Part shown: piece by piece, positions 43,199 through 52,248 of the stretch
Numbering within the stretch: the first letter of the stretch is position 1
Layout of the letters: each line of letters starts with the position of its first letter
Origin: CAYTXJ01 sp965613025
GTDB taxonomy: Bacteria; Desulfobacterota; DSM-4660; Desulfatiglandales; JALVMZ01
DNA: 64,000 nt
Assembly: GCA_965613025.1 (NCBI GenBank)
Contig: CBFDUE010000003.1
Coordinates: 1 to 64,000, forward strand
Direction: 5' to 3'
The notes under the pieces: generated by a model
Seen by the model: only the letters and a program-made list of their open reading frames with translations
Told to the model about the DNA's origin: nothing
The model's database searches: none
Program-made: the position numbers and the translations under genes

Positions 43199-43906
43199 CT
43201 ATCGTCCCATTTCTCGCCTTTGATGTATCCTCTTTAATCCTTGACGTTGAAAGATTAATATGAGCTCAGAAGAGAAGCTTTCCATCTCTGATTTAAGATT
43301 CTGGATCTGTTGAGTAAAATGATTGAAGAATATCACTGCAGGTATGGCAGCGGCAAGACCTGCGGCTGTGGCCACAAGCGCCTCAGATATTCCAGGTGCT
43401 ACTGTTGCAAGATTGGCACTTCCCATAAGTCCAATCCTTCTAAAGGATTCCATTATGCCCCATACGGTTCCAAAAAGCCCTATAAAGGGTGTGGTATTAC
43501 CCGTTGTAGCTAAAAAGGGTAATGTCCTTTCAAATCGCTGTATCTGCAATGATATGCCCTTTTTTAATACCCTCTCCAAGGTATCTACATATGTATTAAT
43601 ATGGGGATTTGCATCTTCTGAGGGAGCTATCTTCTTAAAACGGGTAAGTTCTCTATAAAATGCCTTAAATAGTGCCACCATAGGGCTATATGGAAGATCC
43701 TCTGATTCTTTATAAAGCCGTGTAAAATCCAATCCCTCATAGAAGAGATCCATGAAGACTGAGGTATCTTCTTTTGCCTTTTTTAGACTCATCCACTTAA
43801 AGAGTATAATTGTCCAGGAAACAACAGAAAATACAACCAGTGTAAATAGCACTATCTTTACCACCAGTCCTGCGTGCAATACCATCTGTATTATCTCATT
43901 TCCCAT
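43199..43906 (-). CDS. tolQ: Proton channel subunit TolQ/ExbB
   Basis: A 235-residue protein with three transmembrane helices (about 14-35, 130-155, 168-190). TTGNTTPFIGLFGTVWGIMESFRRIG and EALVATAAGLAAAIPAVIFFN blocks are the MotA/TolQ/ExbB signature. It powers the Tol machine with the proton gradient. It is the first gene of the Tol operon and follows mobB by 2 bases, so the cofactor and Tol genes may be cotranscribed. Confidence 0.95.
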   Translation of the reverse strand: MGNEIIQMVLHAGLVVKIVLFTLVVFSVVSWTIILFKWMSLKKAKEDTSVFMDLFYEGLDFTRLYKESEDLPYSPMVALFKAFYRELTRFKKIAPSEDANPHINTYVDTLERVLKKGISLQIQRFERTLPFLATTGNTTPFIGLFGTVWGIMESFRRIGLMGSANLATVAPGISEALVATAAGLAAAIPAVIFFNHFTQQIQNLKSEMESFSSELILIFQRQGLKRIHQRREMGR

Positions 43907-43908
43907 AC

Positions 43909-44409
43909 CTATTCCTTTCTCATGGGAAGTCTTAAAAAAGAGAGGATAAAATCTACGATCTCTTCGATCTTTTCCGGGTTAAATTTTGGAATCTTAAGAT
44001 CTACTTCCATTTCGGTTATCACCGCTATAAGAGTCCCATCCTTTATCATCGGCTCTTTAGAAAATTTAGGATTTAATACCTCAATCTTAGGATATCTTTC
44101 CTCCTTGTATCCTTCAGTAAGGATAATATCAAGGTCTTCCATAAATCTGATAATGGACTCTAAGGGCAATTCTTCGCTCAACTCTTTTACAATTCCTATT
44201 CTAAAAGGAGAAGAGATAATGGATACCTCTGCTCCCGCATTCTTATGCCGCCATGAATCTTTCCCAGGAAGATCCATTTCAAAGGGTCTTCTGTAGTGTT
44301 TTACTGTTCCTACTCTAAACCCTCTTCTTTTTAACTCAGGAATAAGCCTTTCAATAAGGGTGGTCTTTCCCGAATTGGATCTTCCTACTATGGATATGAC
44401 AGGGGGCAT
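43909..44409 (-). CDS. mobB: Molybdopterin-guanine dinucleotide biosynthesis adaptor MobB
   Basis: A 166-residue P-loop GTPase-type protein. Walker A is GRSNSGKTTL (8-17). ILTEGYKEERYPKIEV (about 95-110) is the MobB signature. MobB aids attachment of GMP to molybdopterin or handling of the finished cofactor. It lies between a 57-residue gene upstream (4-base gap) and tolQ downstream. The ribosome site is weak, suggesting coupling to the small gene. Confidence 0.92.
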   Translation of the reverse strand: MPPVISIVGRSNSGKTTLIERLIPELKRRGFRVGTVKHYRRPFEMDLPGKDSWRHKNAGAEVSIISSPFRIGIVKELSEELPLESIIRFMEDLDIILTEGYKEERYPKIEVLNPKFSKEPMIKDGTLIAVITEMEVDLKIPKFNPEKIEEIVDFILSFLRLPMRKE

Positions 44410-44413
44410 CTCT

Positions 44414-44587
44414 TTAAAAACATCCCAGCTGACAGTCCCTGATCTTTATCTTGTATTTATCAAGGAGCTTAGCCATCTTCTTCGTGGGTATATCTGCCTC
44501 TGCTGCAAGTTTTAATGCCTCTCTACAGCTTATCTTAGAATCCTTTGAAATTTCAAGTATCTTTTTGATCAGTTCCTCTTCTTTCAT
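44414..44587 (-). CDS. 57-residue helical protein with C-terminal CQLGCF motif
   Basis: A short gene easily missed by length cut-offs. ATG at 44587 has a strong AGGAGG 7 bases upstream, and TAA at 44414-44416 ends it 4 bases before mobB. The N-terminal 45 residues look like a helix-turn-helix (ISCREALKLAAEADIPTKKM). The protein ends in IKIRDCQLGCF; I recall similar CQLGCF tails on small proteins or domains near molybdenum cofactor genes in related anaerobes, but cannot verify this here. A regulatory or metal-sensing role is possible. Confidence 0.72.
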   Translation of the reverse strand: MKEEELIKKILEISKDSKISCREALKLAAEADIPTKKMAKLLDKYKIKIRDCQLGCF

Positions 44588-44676
44588 CCCATGACCTCCT
44601 GCAATAAATTGGTTTAATTTTGCTGCCTAATTCATGGAAGCTGTCTTTTCAATATACTCTAAGATCAGTCTTTTTC

Positions 44677-46611
44677 TCAGATCTCCTTCCACAATCTTCC
44701 ACTAAAGGTTGCATCATATCCTCCTAAGGAATGCATACGCTCTTTAAAGGAATCAGAGCTTATAAGCTCTATTATCATCCTTATAACACCTAAATCCAAG
44801 TATTCTGAAGGTATAATAAGATCATACTGCTCTTCCACAATAGGTATAAAATCCAGATCCAAAGCCTTCGAAGCGGCATATATGCCCATAGCACAATCAG
44901 CCAATCCACTCTTTACTGCAACAGCAACAGCCATGTGTGTAAATTCCTCATTTTCATAACCTCTAACTTTTTGAGGATCTATCCCAAGCTCTTTGAGCTT
45001 ATAATCCAAGAGAATGCGTGTTCCTGCCCCTCTCTGTCGATTCACAAAGCTGATATCTTCTCTTATAAGATCTTCTACACCCTTTATGCCTTTTGGATTT
45101 CCCTTCTGAACTATAAGGCCCTGCAATCTCTTAACAAGATTAAATATGCTTACCTTAATACCTCTCAGGTATCTTTGAATATAAGAGACATTATATGTGC
45201 CAGTTTCTGGATCTAAGAGATGGGAACCTGCTATATGGGAATATCCTTTTTTTAAAGAGATCAATCCACCGAGGCTGCCCACATTTCCAGATGATATTCT
45301 CAAAGGGAGCTCTTTCCTTTTAGCCTCATCTTTGAGGATATCAATTGAAATATCATGACTTCCGATGATAAATACCGATTCTTCCACGTCTTTTTTATCA
45401 ACCAGCAGTTCCACCTCTATCTCCTGCCCCTCTTCAAGCCCCTCTTTGTCCTGAGGGATTCTTACAATTCCCTCTGCTCTAATTAATGTGGAAATAGACC
45501 CCGCTGATCTGGAAAGGGGTAAAAAGATATATCTTTTCCCCACCTTTCCCACATTTACCCTTATAAATTCTTCTATTCCAAGTCTGGAAGGAATGTTTCT
45601 ACCCGCATATGCTCTAAGGGTATCTTTTCCTGTAAGTTCCATTCCCTGAAACCTTAAAAGTATGGGTCTTATAAAGTGCTCAAATGAGATGGAGGCAGAT
45701 ACCATATAACCTGGATTTCCAATAATGGGAGTCCCTTTTATTATTCCTAAGATAGTGGGTTTTCCAGGCATAATACTGACTCCATGAACAAGGACCTCTC
45801 CCATATCCTCTATAACATGGGATGTTATATCCTTGGTTCCAGCAGATGACCCCGCATTTATGACAATGAGATCAAAGTCTTTACAGAGTGCATCTTCAAT
45901 CACCTCTTTAAGGAGCCTTTCATCATCAGGGACAATTTCATGAATATAAGGGATTCCATGATTCTGTCTTACTAAGGAAGATAGGAGATAGGAATTGGAA
46001 TCTAATATATTTTCAGGACTGAGTCCCTTAAGTGATTCCATCCTTTTATGGGATAGGATCTCTGAACCAGTGGGAATTATTAATACCTTTGGCCTTTTCC
46101 ATACCCTAATCTTAAAATTACCTGAGGCAATAAATGCGCCAATATCATATGCATTTATTAAGTGATTTCTCGGAACAATCAGTTCACTTGCTACAATGTC
46201 TTCTCCGACCTTTCTCACATTCTGCCAAGGGTATGCAGGGGCTCTGATCTCTAAATGTCTTTCATCCAGTTGATGTAGTTTCTCAACCATAATAACGGCA
46301 TCAAATCCAGGTGGAAGAGGCTGACCAGTATTTATCCATAGGGCATCTTTACCTACGGTAAGCACAAGTGGGTTTACTTCAGATGCTGAAAATGTCTTCT
46401 CTGCCCTAACTGCCACCCCATCCATAGCTGCCCCGTGATAATGGGGAACGGAGATCTTTGCAAATACCGGCCTGGAGGTGACTCTCTGAAAAGAATCTTC
46501 AACCCTTACCTCCTCCTCCTTTTTCATATACCAGCTATTTAGGCTTGAAAAAAAGACATCCTTAGCCTCCTGCATAGATCTCATTGAAAGATATATATTT
46601 CTCTTTTTCAT
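44677..46611 (-). CDS. MoeA-type molybdopterin molybdenumtransferase with C-terminal PBP-like domain
   Basis: A 644-residue fusion. Residues 1 to about 405 are MoeA (HGAAMDGVAV, INAGSSAGTKDIT, GIIKGTPIIGNPGYMVS), which inserts molybdate or tungstate into adenylated molybdopterin. Residues about 420-640 are a periplasmic-binding-protein-like domain (SFVNRQRGAGTRILLDYKLKELGIDP ... ADCAMGIYAASKALDLDFIP), here cytoplasmic and possibly binding the oxyanion. This MoeA-PBP fusion is common in anaerobes. A second MoeA follows 18 bases upstream; one may serve Mo and the other W, which is inference. Confidence 0.9.
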   Translation of the reverse strand: MKKRNIYLSMRSMQEAKDVFFSSLNSWYMKKEEEVRVEDSFQRVTSRPVFAKISVPHYHGAAMDGVAVRAEKTFSASEVNPLVLTVGKDALWINTGQPLPPGFDAVIMVEKLHQLDERHLEIRAPAYPWQNVRKVGEDIVASELIVPRNHLINAYDIGAFIASGNFKIRVWKRPKVLIIPTGSEILSHKRMESLKGLSPENILDSNSYLLSSLVRQNHGIPYIHEIVPDDERLLKEVIEDALCKDFDLIVINAGSSAGTKDITSHVIEDMGEVLVHGVSIMPGKPTILGIIKGTPIIGNPGYMVSASISFEHFIRPILLRFQGMELTGKDTLRAYAGRNIPSRLGIEEFIRVNVGKVGKRYIFLPLSRSAGSISTLIRAEGIVRIPQDKEGLEEGQEIEVELLVDKKDVEESVFIIGSHDISIDILKDEAKRKELPLRISSGNVGSLGGLISLKKGYSHIAGSHLLDPETGTYNVSYIQRYLRGIKVSIFNLVKRLQGLIVQKGNPKGIKGVEDLIREDISFVNRQRGAGTRILLDYKLKELGIDPQKVRGYENEEFTHMAVAVAVKSGLADCAMGIYAASKALDLDFIPIVEEQYDLIIPSEYLDLGVIRMIIELISSDSFKERMHSLGGYDATFSGRLWKEI

Positions 46612-46629
46612 TATGATTGCCCAAATCTT

Positions 46630-47910
46630 TTAAAATAGGAAGACCTCTACCTCCTCCCCTTCATAAGCCCCTTCCCTATTCTTAGGGATACATATGTATC
46701 CATCTGCATGGATTAATGTGGAAATAAAGGCAGATTTTCCAAATATGGGCTCTGCAATCCACCTATCCCCCTCTCTTCTTAGATGGACTCTTATAAAGTC
46801 ATCTCTCCCTGAAGAGGATTCTATGTTTCTTGAAAGTTGTGCCATGAGCTTAACCTTCCTGATATCTGCTATCATTAGTCCCCTTAGTCTTCTTAAAAGT
46901 GGCCTTAAAAATATCTCTGCAACCATCATTGAAGAGGCGGGGTGTCCAGGAAGGCCAAAAACGGGAATCCCCCCTATCTTTGCCAAGATGGTGGGCTTTC
47001 CAGGACTGATTGATATGCCATGTGTAAGTATCTCTGTATCTTTAAAAGAGCTTATTACCTTCAGAGTGATATCTCTGACTCCTATGGAACTTCCACCTGA
47101 AATCCAGACACTATCTGAAGATTCAAGCCCCCTTTCTATCATACTCTTAAGCTCTTCAGGATTGTCCTTACAGATTCCAAGATAGTTAGGGACCGCCCCT
47201 TCTTGAATGCATAATCCCTGCAATGTGTATCCATTTATATCTCTGATCTTTCCGGGCACTATCTGTTGCTTAGGAGATATCAGCTCATCCCCTGTCGATA
47301 CTATGGAAATTTGTGGTCTTCTATATACCTCAATTTCGGTAATCCCAACTCCTGAAAGCACACCTACATCCTGAGGTCTCAGCATATCCCCTTTTTTAAT
47401 AATCCTTTCCCCTTTTTTAATATCCTCTCCTGGTCTTATCACATTTTCATAGGGAGATATGGGTCTTATAATCTCAATGGTGTCGCTGTCCACAGTATGG
47501 GTGTATTCTATCATCACCACCCCATCTGCTCCTGAAGGAAGCATTCCACCAGTTGATATCTTCACTGCTTCGCCACTTCTGATTTCCACCTCAGGAACCT
47601 GCCCCATTCTGACCTCTCCTATGACAGTTAGAATAGATGGAATGGCTTCAGATGCACCAAAGGTATCCTTTACCTTTACCGCATATCCATCCATGGTTGC
47701 TCTGGGAAAGGATGGCATATCCTCAGGACTATGGATATCTTGGGCAGCAGTTCTACCTATGGCATTAAATAGGGATACCTTTTCAGTATCTAAGGGTCTG
47801 TGTGAGGATATGATATCCAGGATCTCTTCTCTGCTCTTTACTTTTAAATACAGACCTATCCTCCCCTTAGGGAATAGTATCAAATTATAATAGAATATTG
47901 AAATATCCAT
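46630..47910 (-). CDS. moeA: MoeA-type molybdopterin molybdenumtransferase
   Basis: A MoeA protein of 407-426 residues without the PBP domain. Family blocks: MPSFPRATMDGYAVK, STGGMLPSGADGVVMIEYT, WISGGSSIGVRDIT, GGIPVFGLPGHPASSM. The listed ATG (47910) has no ribosome site and adds 19 hydrophobic residues. A strong GGGGAGG sits 6 bases before an in-frame CTG at 47853, which would give a normal MoeA start (YLKVKSREEILD), so CTG may be the true start. It is cotranscribed with the fused paralogue and divergent from the unknown gene at 47937. Confidence 0.92.
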   Translation of the reverse strand: MDISIFYYNLILFPKGRIGLYLKVKSREEILDIISSHRPLDTEKVSLFNAIGRTAAQDIHSPEDMPSFPRATMDGYAVKVKDTFGASEAIPSILTVIGEVRMGQVPEVEIRSGEAVKISTGGMLPSGADGVVMIEYTHTVDSDTIEIIRPISPYENVIRPGEDIKKGERIIKKGDMLRPQDVGVLSGVGITEIEVYRRPQISIVSTGDELISPKQQIVPGKIRDINGYTLQGLCIQEGAVPNYLGICKDNPEELKSMIERGLESSDSVWISGGSSIGVRDITLKVISSFKDTEILTHGISISPGKPTILAKIGGIPVFGLPGHPASSMMVAEIFLRPLLRRLRGLMIADIRKVKLMAQLSRNIESSSGRDDFIRVHLRREGDRWIAEPIFGKSAFISTLIHADGYICIPKNREGAYEGEEVEVFLF

Positions 47911-47936
47911 ATCAAGTAAGATAAAAGGGATCTCAA

Positions 47937-48662
47937 ATGGGATTTAAAAGATATTATTACTGGATCAAGGGGGATAGATTAAAAGGGGTCTTAGAGGATC
48001 TAAGATCAGCAGGGCATAGAGTAGTATCTTTAAAAAAGGGCCCTGTCTGTCTCTCCCTTAGATCCAAAAAGAGAATATGCGTAGTATTTCAGGATGCCTG
48101 GAGCAGTGGTTGCAAAAGGCAGGGTTCATGGTATGGTCTATCTTCCAAGAGAGGAGATATACTGCTGGTAAGTCCAATTAGGCTTAAAATAATAAACTGC
48201 CTTATAGGTGGTATAATAGAAGAAAGCGATTTTATACCTCCACGATATGCAGATTTTGAAGATAAGCTCAGATTATTCCAAAACCTTAGGTTTAGCAATC
48301 TAATTCCATGGAGATGGAGATATGTCTCTGAATCTGAAAAGAGGATCTATATAAGATGGGCAAAGAGATTTAGGGGTAATGTGGATGACTATTATCAGCT
48401 CTATCTAAGTCATAGCGCAAATCATTCCAATTTCATCTCTCCCCTTCTATATGTAAAAGAGAAAGATCTTATAATTCCCTATTCCATAGAGCATACAGCA
48501 TCAGTCTGTTCCTGTTGTATTGAGCTTTTTGGAATACTGGGCTCAGAGTTTAAGATCAGATATGTTATTCCATGCCCCGGTGCATGTATATTTGCTGAAT
48601 TAAGATCAGATATATATCTAAGAGTTACAGGGCCTTCTTATAGTCTTTTTACATGTGATTAA
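47937..48662 (+). CDS. Hypothetical protein between moeA and hydrogenase genes (241 aa)
   Basis: Not recognised. A 241-residue, basic, apparently soluble protein. It has nine or so cysteines, including CSCCIEL (about 191-197) and CPGAC (about 214-218), that could bind a metal or cluster, and several Trp/Arg-rich stretches (IPWRWRYVSESEKRIYIRWAKRFRG). No signal peptide. It is divergent from moeA, and ends 115 bases before the hydrogenase genes, which have their own promoter. The frame is clean over its full length, so I take it as real. Confidence 0.65.
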   Translation: MGFKRYYYWIKGDRLKGVLEDLRSAGHRVVSLKKGPVCLSLRSKKRICVVFQDAWSSGCKRQGSWYGLSSKRGDILLVSPIRLKIINCLIGGIIEESDFIPPRYADFEDKLRLFQNLRFSNLIPWRWRYVSESEKRIYIRWAKRFRGNVDDYYQLYLSHSANHSNFISPLLYVKEKDLIIPYSIEHTASVCSCCIELFGILGSEFKIRYVIPCPGACIFAELRSDIYLRVTGPSYSLFTCD

Positions 48663-48703
48663 TCCTGAGAGTCTTAATTATCTATATTTTGTTGAATTTA
48701 TTA

Positions 48704-48732
48704 TTGACATGTTCTTTTTATTATTTTTTAAT
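48704..48732 (+). promoter_or_regulatory. Candidate promoter of the NiFe hydrogenase operon
   Basis: TTGACA at 48704-48709, 17-base spacer, TTTAAT at 48727-48732, 46 bases before the small-subunit ATG, which has GAGGAGG as ribosome site. Confidence 0.45.
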
Positions 48733-48777
48733 TTCAGACAGATTTTGAACACTTAAACACATATTGAGGAGGTCCCC

Positions 48778-49719
48778 ATGAGTCAGGAGAGAGATTTTTA
48801 TAAGAGATTGGAGGATAAGGGGATATCCAGAAGGGAGTTTATGAAATATTGTGGTCTTTTGACCGCAACCATGGGACTCTCTTCCTCCTTTATCCCCAAG
48901 ATAGCTGAGGTATTTGCTGCACCGAAGCAGCGGCCTCCGGTGATATGGCTTCATTTTGCAGAATGCACCGGATGTTCTGAAGCGGTATTGAGATCCATGT
49001 ATCCGTGGATAGATGAGCTGGTCTTGGAGATTCTCTCAATTGAGTATCATGAAACCATTATGGCAGCTGCAGGAACTCAGGCTGAGGAGATTCTAAAAGA
49101 ATCTGTGGAAAAGTATAAAGGCAAATTTATATGTGTGGTTGAAGGGGCGGTCTCTACAGCAGATGGCGGTGTGTATGGAAAGATAGGTGGTAAGACATTC
49201 TTAGAAGTAGCAAAAGAGGTATGTCCTAAGGCAGCAGCGGTGATCTGTATCGGAAGCTGTGCCTCCTACGGTGGTGTTCAGGCAGCTGCACCAAATCCAG
49301 GTGGGTATAAGGGCATCTCTGATGCATTGGGAATTAAGACAGTAAATATACCTGGATGTCCTCCCAATCCCATAAACTTTGTTGGCACGGTGGTAAACTA
49401 TCTGCTTTTGGGTAAACTACCAAAGCTGGATGATGTGGGAAGACCCCTATTTGCTTATGGAAAGACCATACATGATCAATGCCCAAGGAGGGCACATTAT
49501 GAAAATGATGAATTTGTGGAGGAATTTGGCTCACCTGAAGCCGAGATGGGATATTGCCTATACAAGATGGGTTGTAAAGGGCCCGATACCTATAATAATT
49601 GTCCAATAGTAAAATACAATGAAGGAACGGGCTGGCCTATAGGAGCGGGCCATCCATGTATTGGGTGTAGTGAGCCCAATTTCTGGGATAAGATGAGCCC
49701 TTTCTTTGTTCAGAAATAG
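48778..49719 (+). CDS. hynB: Periplasmic NiFe hydrogenase small subunit
   Basis: A 313-residue subunit carrying the Fe-S clusters. It has a Tat signal with SRREFMK (17-23) and export to the periplasm is expected. Cluster ligands: CTGCSE (proximal), GSCASYGG, GCPPNP, and a C-terminal set (CLYKMGCKGP, NCP, HPCIGCSE). The mature subunit is followed 36 bases later by the large subunit. Composition and order fit a group 1 uptake hydrogenase of sulfate reducers, which passes electrons to cytochrome c3. Confidence 0.95.
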   Translation: MSQERDFYKRLEDKGISRREFMKYCGLLTATMGLSSSFIPKIAEVFAAPKQRPPVIWLHFAECTGCSEAVLRSMYPWIDELVLEILSIEYHETIMAAAGTQAEEILKESVEKYKGKFICVVEGAVSTADGGVYGKIGGKTFLEVAKEVCPKAAAVICIGSCASYGGVQAAAPNPGGYKGISDALGIKTVNIPGCPPNPINFVGTVVNYLLLGKLPKLDDVGRPLFAYGKTIHDQCPRRAHYENDEFVEEFGSPEAEMGYCLYKMGCKGPDTYNNCPIVKYNEGTGWPIGAGHPCIGCSEPNFWDKMSPFFVQK

Positions 49720-49755
49720 AAAGATGATAAAAATAGAGAAAGAGAGGGATAGGCT

Positions 49756-51396
49756 ATGGGAAAGAAGATAATGATAGACCCAATCACGAGGATTGAGGGC
49801 CACCTCAGAATAGAGGTGGAGATCTCTGGAGGAAAGGTGGTAAATGCCTGGAGTTCTGGGCAGATGTTTAGAGGCCTGGAGATTATTCTTCAGGGAAGAG
49901 ACCCCAGGGATGCGCCACTTATCACCCAGAGGTCATGTGGTGTATGCACCATGGTCCATTATTTAGCCTCAGTTCGGGCAATTGAAGATGCAGTAGGAGT
50001 AATGATTCCTGATAATGCAAGGATTATTCGTAATCTTATGGCGGGGACACAGTTTCAGCATGACCATATTGTCCACTTCTACCATCTCCATGCCTTGGAT
50101 TGGGTGGATGTGGTAAGTGCACTTAAGGCAGACCCCAAAAAGACCGCTGCCCTTGCAGATAATGTGAGCAATGCACCTTGGGGAGGAACGGTCTATTTTA
50201 AGAATGTGCAGCATAGGCTTAAGAAATTTGTTGAAGGTGGGCAACTTGGGCCCTTTAACAATGCCTACTGGGGACATCCTGCATATAAACTTCCTCCAGA
50301 GGCAAATCTGATGGCAACTGCCCATTATATTGAGGCTCTGAGACTTCAGGCAAAGGCAGCCAAGATGCATGCGGTGTTTGGTGCAAAGAATCCCCATCTT
50401 CAGAGCTTTGTGGTTGGTGGAGTTACATGTGTAAAGGATCTTACCCCTGATAGGATTGCAGAATATCTGTATCTTTGGAAAGAGACACAGGATTTTGTTA
50501 AGAATGTATATATTCCGGACATAATCGCATGTGCCTCCTTCTATAAGGATTGGGGTTCCATAGGAGGAACTACAAATTTCCTTGCATGGGGTGATTTCCC
50601 CCTCTCTGATAAGGAGCCAGAGAGCCTATATATGCCAAGGGGAGTGATATTAAATAGAGATCTTAAAGGCGTTAAGATGGCAACCCATGATAAGGTAGTT
50701 GAAAGTGTGGCCCATTCCTGGTATGTGGGAAGAGATGCAAAACATCCATTTAATGGAGAGACTAAACCCCAGCATGGAGAGTATAACACAGATAAGGAAT
50801 ACTCATGGATAAAAGCTCCCAGATATGAGGGTCAGCCATGTGAAGTTGGGCCTCTTTCCAGAGTGTTGGTGGCATATGCAAAAGGGCATAAGGAGATACA
50901 AAAGGCAGTAAATGAGGTGCTCTATAAATTGAGTCTTCCTGTAACTGCTCTCTTTTCCACTCTGGGTAGAACCGCAGCAAGGGCAATTGAAACACTTGTT
51001 ATTGGAAATGCAATGGAAGGATGGGTGATGGAGCTTGTGGAAAATCTTAAAAAAGGGAATAAGAAGACCTATGAGCCCTGGACTATGCCTAAGAGCGGTA
51101 TGGGAATAGGACTTAATGATGTTCCAAGAGGTGCATTAGGACACTGGATTGAGATTGAAAATAAAAAGATAAAGAACTATCAATATGTGGTTCCTTCTAC
51201 ATGGAACTTGGGACCCAGGTGTGCAAATGGAAAATTGGGACCAGTAGAAGAGTCTCTCATAGGGACACCTGTAGCAGATCCATCAAGGCCTCTGGAGATC
51301 TTACGGACAGTGCATTCCTTTGATCCATGCCTTGCATGTGGAGTACATGTAATTGATCCTGACTCTAACAGGGTCTATAAGGTAAAGGTCTTATAG
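49756..51396 (+). CDS. hynA: Periplasmic NiFe hydrogenase large subunit
   Basis: A 546-residue catalytic subunit. Ni ligands are in RSCGVC (C61, C64) and DPCLACGVH near the end, all cysteine with no UGA/selenocysteine position. A 15-residue C-terminal tail after that His (VIDPDSN...) is the peptide removed by the endopeptidase once Ni is inserted. It has no signal peptide and is exported with the small subunit. The specific protease gene follows 68 bases downstream. Confidence 0.96.
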   Translation: MGKKIMIDPITRIEGHLRIEVEISGGKVVNAWSSGQMFRGLEIILQGRDPRDAPLITQRSCGVCTMVHYLASVRAIEDAVGVMIPDNARIIRNLMAGTQFQHDHIVHFYHLHALDWVDVVSALKADPKKTAALADNVSNAPWGGTVYFKNVQHRLKKFVEGGQLGPFNNAYWGHPAYKLPPEANLMATAHYIEALRLQAKAAKMHAVFGAKNPHLQSFVVGGVTCVKDLTPDRIAEYLYLWKETQDFVKNVYIPDIIACASFYKDWGSIGGTTNFLAWGDFPLSDKEPESLYMPRGVILNRDLKGVKMATHDKVVESVAHSWYVGRDAKHPFNGETKPQHGEYNTDKEYSWIKAPRYEGQPCEVGPLSRVLVAYAKGHKEIQKAVNEVLYKLSLPVTALFSTLGRTAARAIETLVIGNAMEGWVMELVENLKKGNKKTYEPWTMPKSGMGIGLNDVPRGALGHWIEIENKKIKNYQYVVPSTWNLGPRCANGKLGPVEESLIGTPVADPSRPLEILRTVHSFDPCLACGVHVIDPDSNRVYKVKVL

Positions 51397-51464
51397 AGGG
51401 GGATATAAAGGCTACTTCACAAAAAAACCATGTTAATGGGGAAGTGGCCATTATATTTTAAAAT

Positions 51465-51989
51465 ATGAGGGTGTTGGTTCTGGGAATAGGAAATATCCTC
51501 TTTAGAGATGAAGGAGTGGGAGTTAGGGTTGTAGAAAGGCTCCTTCAGGAATATGAATTTCCTGAAGATGTAATGATACTTGATGGAGGGGTTTTGGGTC
51601 TGAGCCTGCTATCCTATATGGCAGATGCAGAATATATGATTGTCATAGATGCCATAAAGAGGGGTGGAAGACCCGGAACCCTTTATAGATTAAAGGAAGA
51701 GGATCTTCCAAAGAGGATAAGGGTTAAAGAGTCTCTTCATGAGGTGGATTTCTTAGAGGCAATGGCATCCCTTCATCTCTTAGATAGAGTACCTGAGACG
51801 GTTATTCTGGGAGTTGAGCCAGAAGATATACATACTGTGAGTCTGGAGCTTTCTCCTGTTGTGGAGCGTAAGGTGGAGCAGCTTGTGGGAATGGTCTTAG
51901 AGGAGCTTAATAGAGTCGATATCTCTTATAAAAAGAGGACTGATAATGTGTCTTGCAATTCCAGCGAAGGTCTTAGATATACAGGATGA
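51465..51989 (+). CDS. Hydrogenase maturation endopeptidase (HyaD/HynC type)
   Basis: A 174-residue protease that removes the C-terminal tail of the large subunit after nickel insertion. Ni-sensing residues are visible: Glu in GNILFRDEGVGV (about 16), Asp in VIDAIKRGG, His in LHEVDFLE. Its end overlaps the HypC gene by 44 bases in another frame. Confidence 0.93.
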   Translation: MRVLVLGIGNILFRDEGVGVRVVERLLQEYEFPEDVMILDGGVLGLSLLSYMADAEYMIVIDAIKRGGRPGTLYRLKEEDLPKRIRVKESLHEVDFLEAMASLHLLDRVPETVILGVEPEDIHTVSLELSPVVERKVEQLVGMVLEELNRVDISYKKRTDNVSCNSSEGLRYTG

Positions 51990-52185
51990 GATTGCCACTG
52001 TGGATATGGGAGGGCTAAAGAGGCAGGTAAGCCTACTTCTTCAGCCAGATGTCCAGATTGGTGATTATGTAATTGTGCATGCAGGTTTTGTTATCAATCG
52101 CCTTGATCAGGAGGCAGCACAAGAGACCTTAAAGGTTTTAAAGGAGATGGCATCAATTAGTGAAAAAAATTACAATTTAGATTGA
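51946..52185 (+). CDS. hypC: Hydrogenase assembly chaperone HypC/HupF
   Basis: A 79-residue chaperone starting MCLAIPAKV, with the essential Cys2, and GDYVIVHAGFVINRLD. It carries the Fe(CN)2CO unit to the large subunit. It overlaps the end of the protease gene by 44 bases. Other hyp genes are not in the window. Confidence 0.95.
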   Translation: MCLAIPAKVLDIQDEIATVDMGGLKRQVSLLLQPDVQIGDYVIVHAGFVINRLDQEAAQETLKVLKEMASISEKNYNLD

Positions 52186-52248
52186 CATTGAAAGGAATAT
52201 TTATTAATTAAAAACGGAGCTTACTACAAGATAGGAGGTGGAAGAGGA

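Noticed and set aside
51296..51396. Selenocysteine version of the hydrogenase large subunit
   Set aside because: The C-terminal metal motif reads DPCLACGVH with Cys codons and no in-frame TGA.
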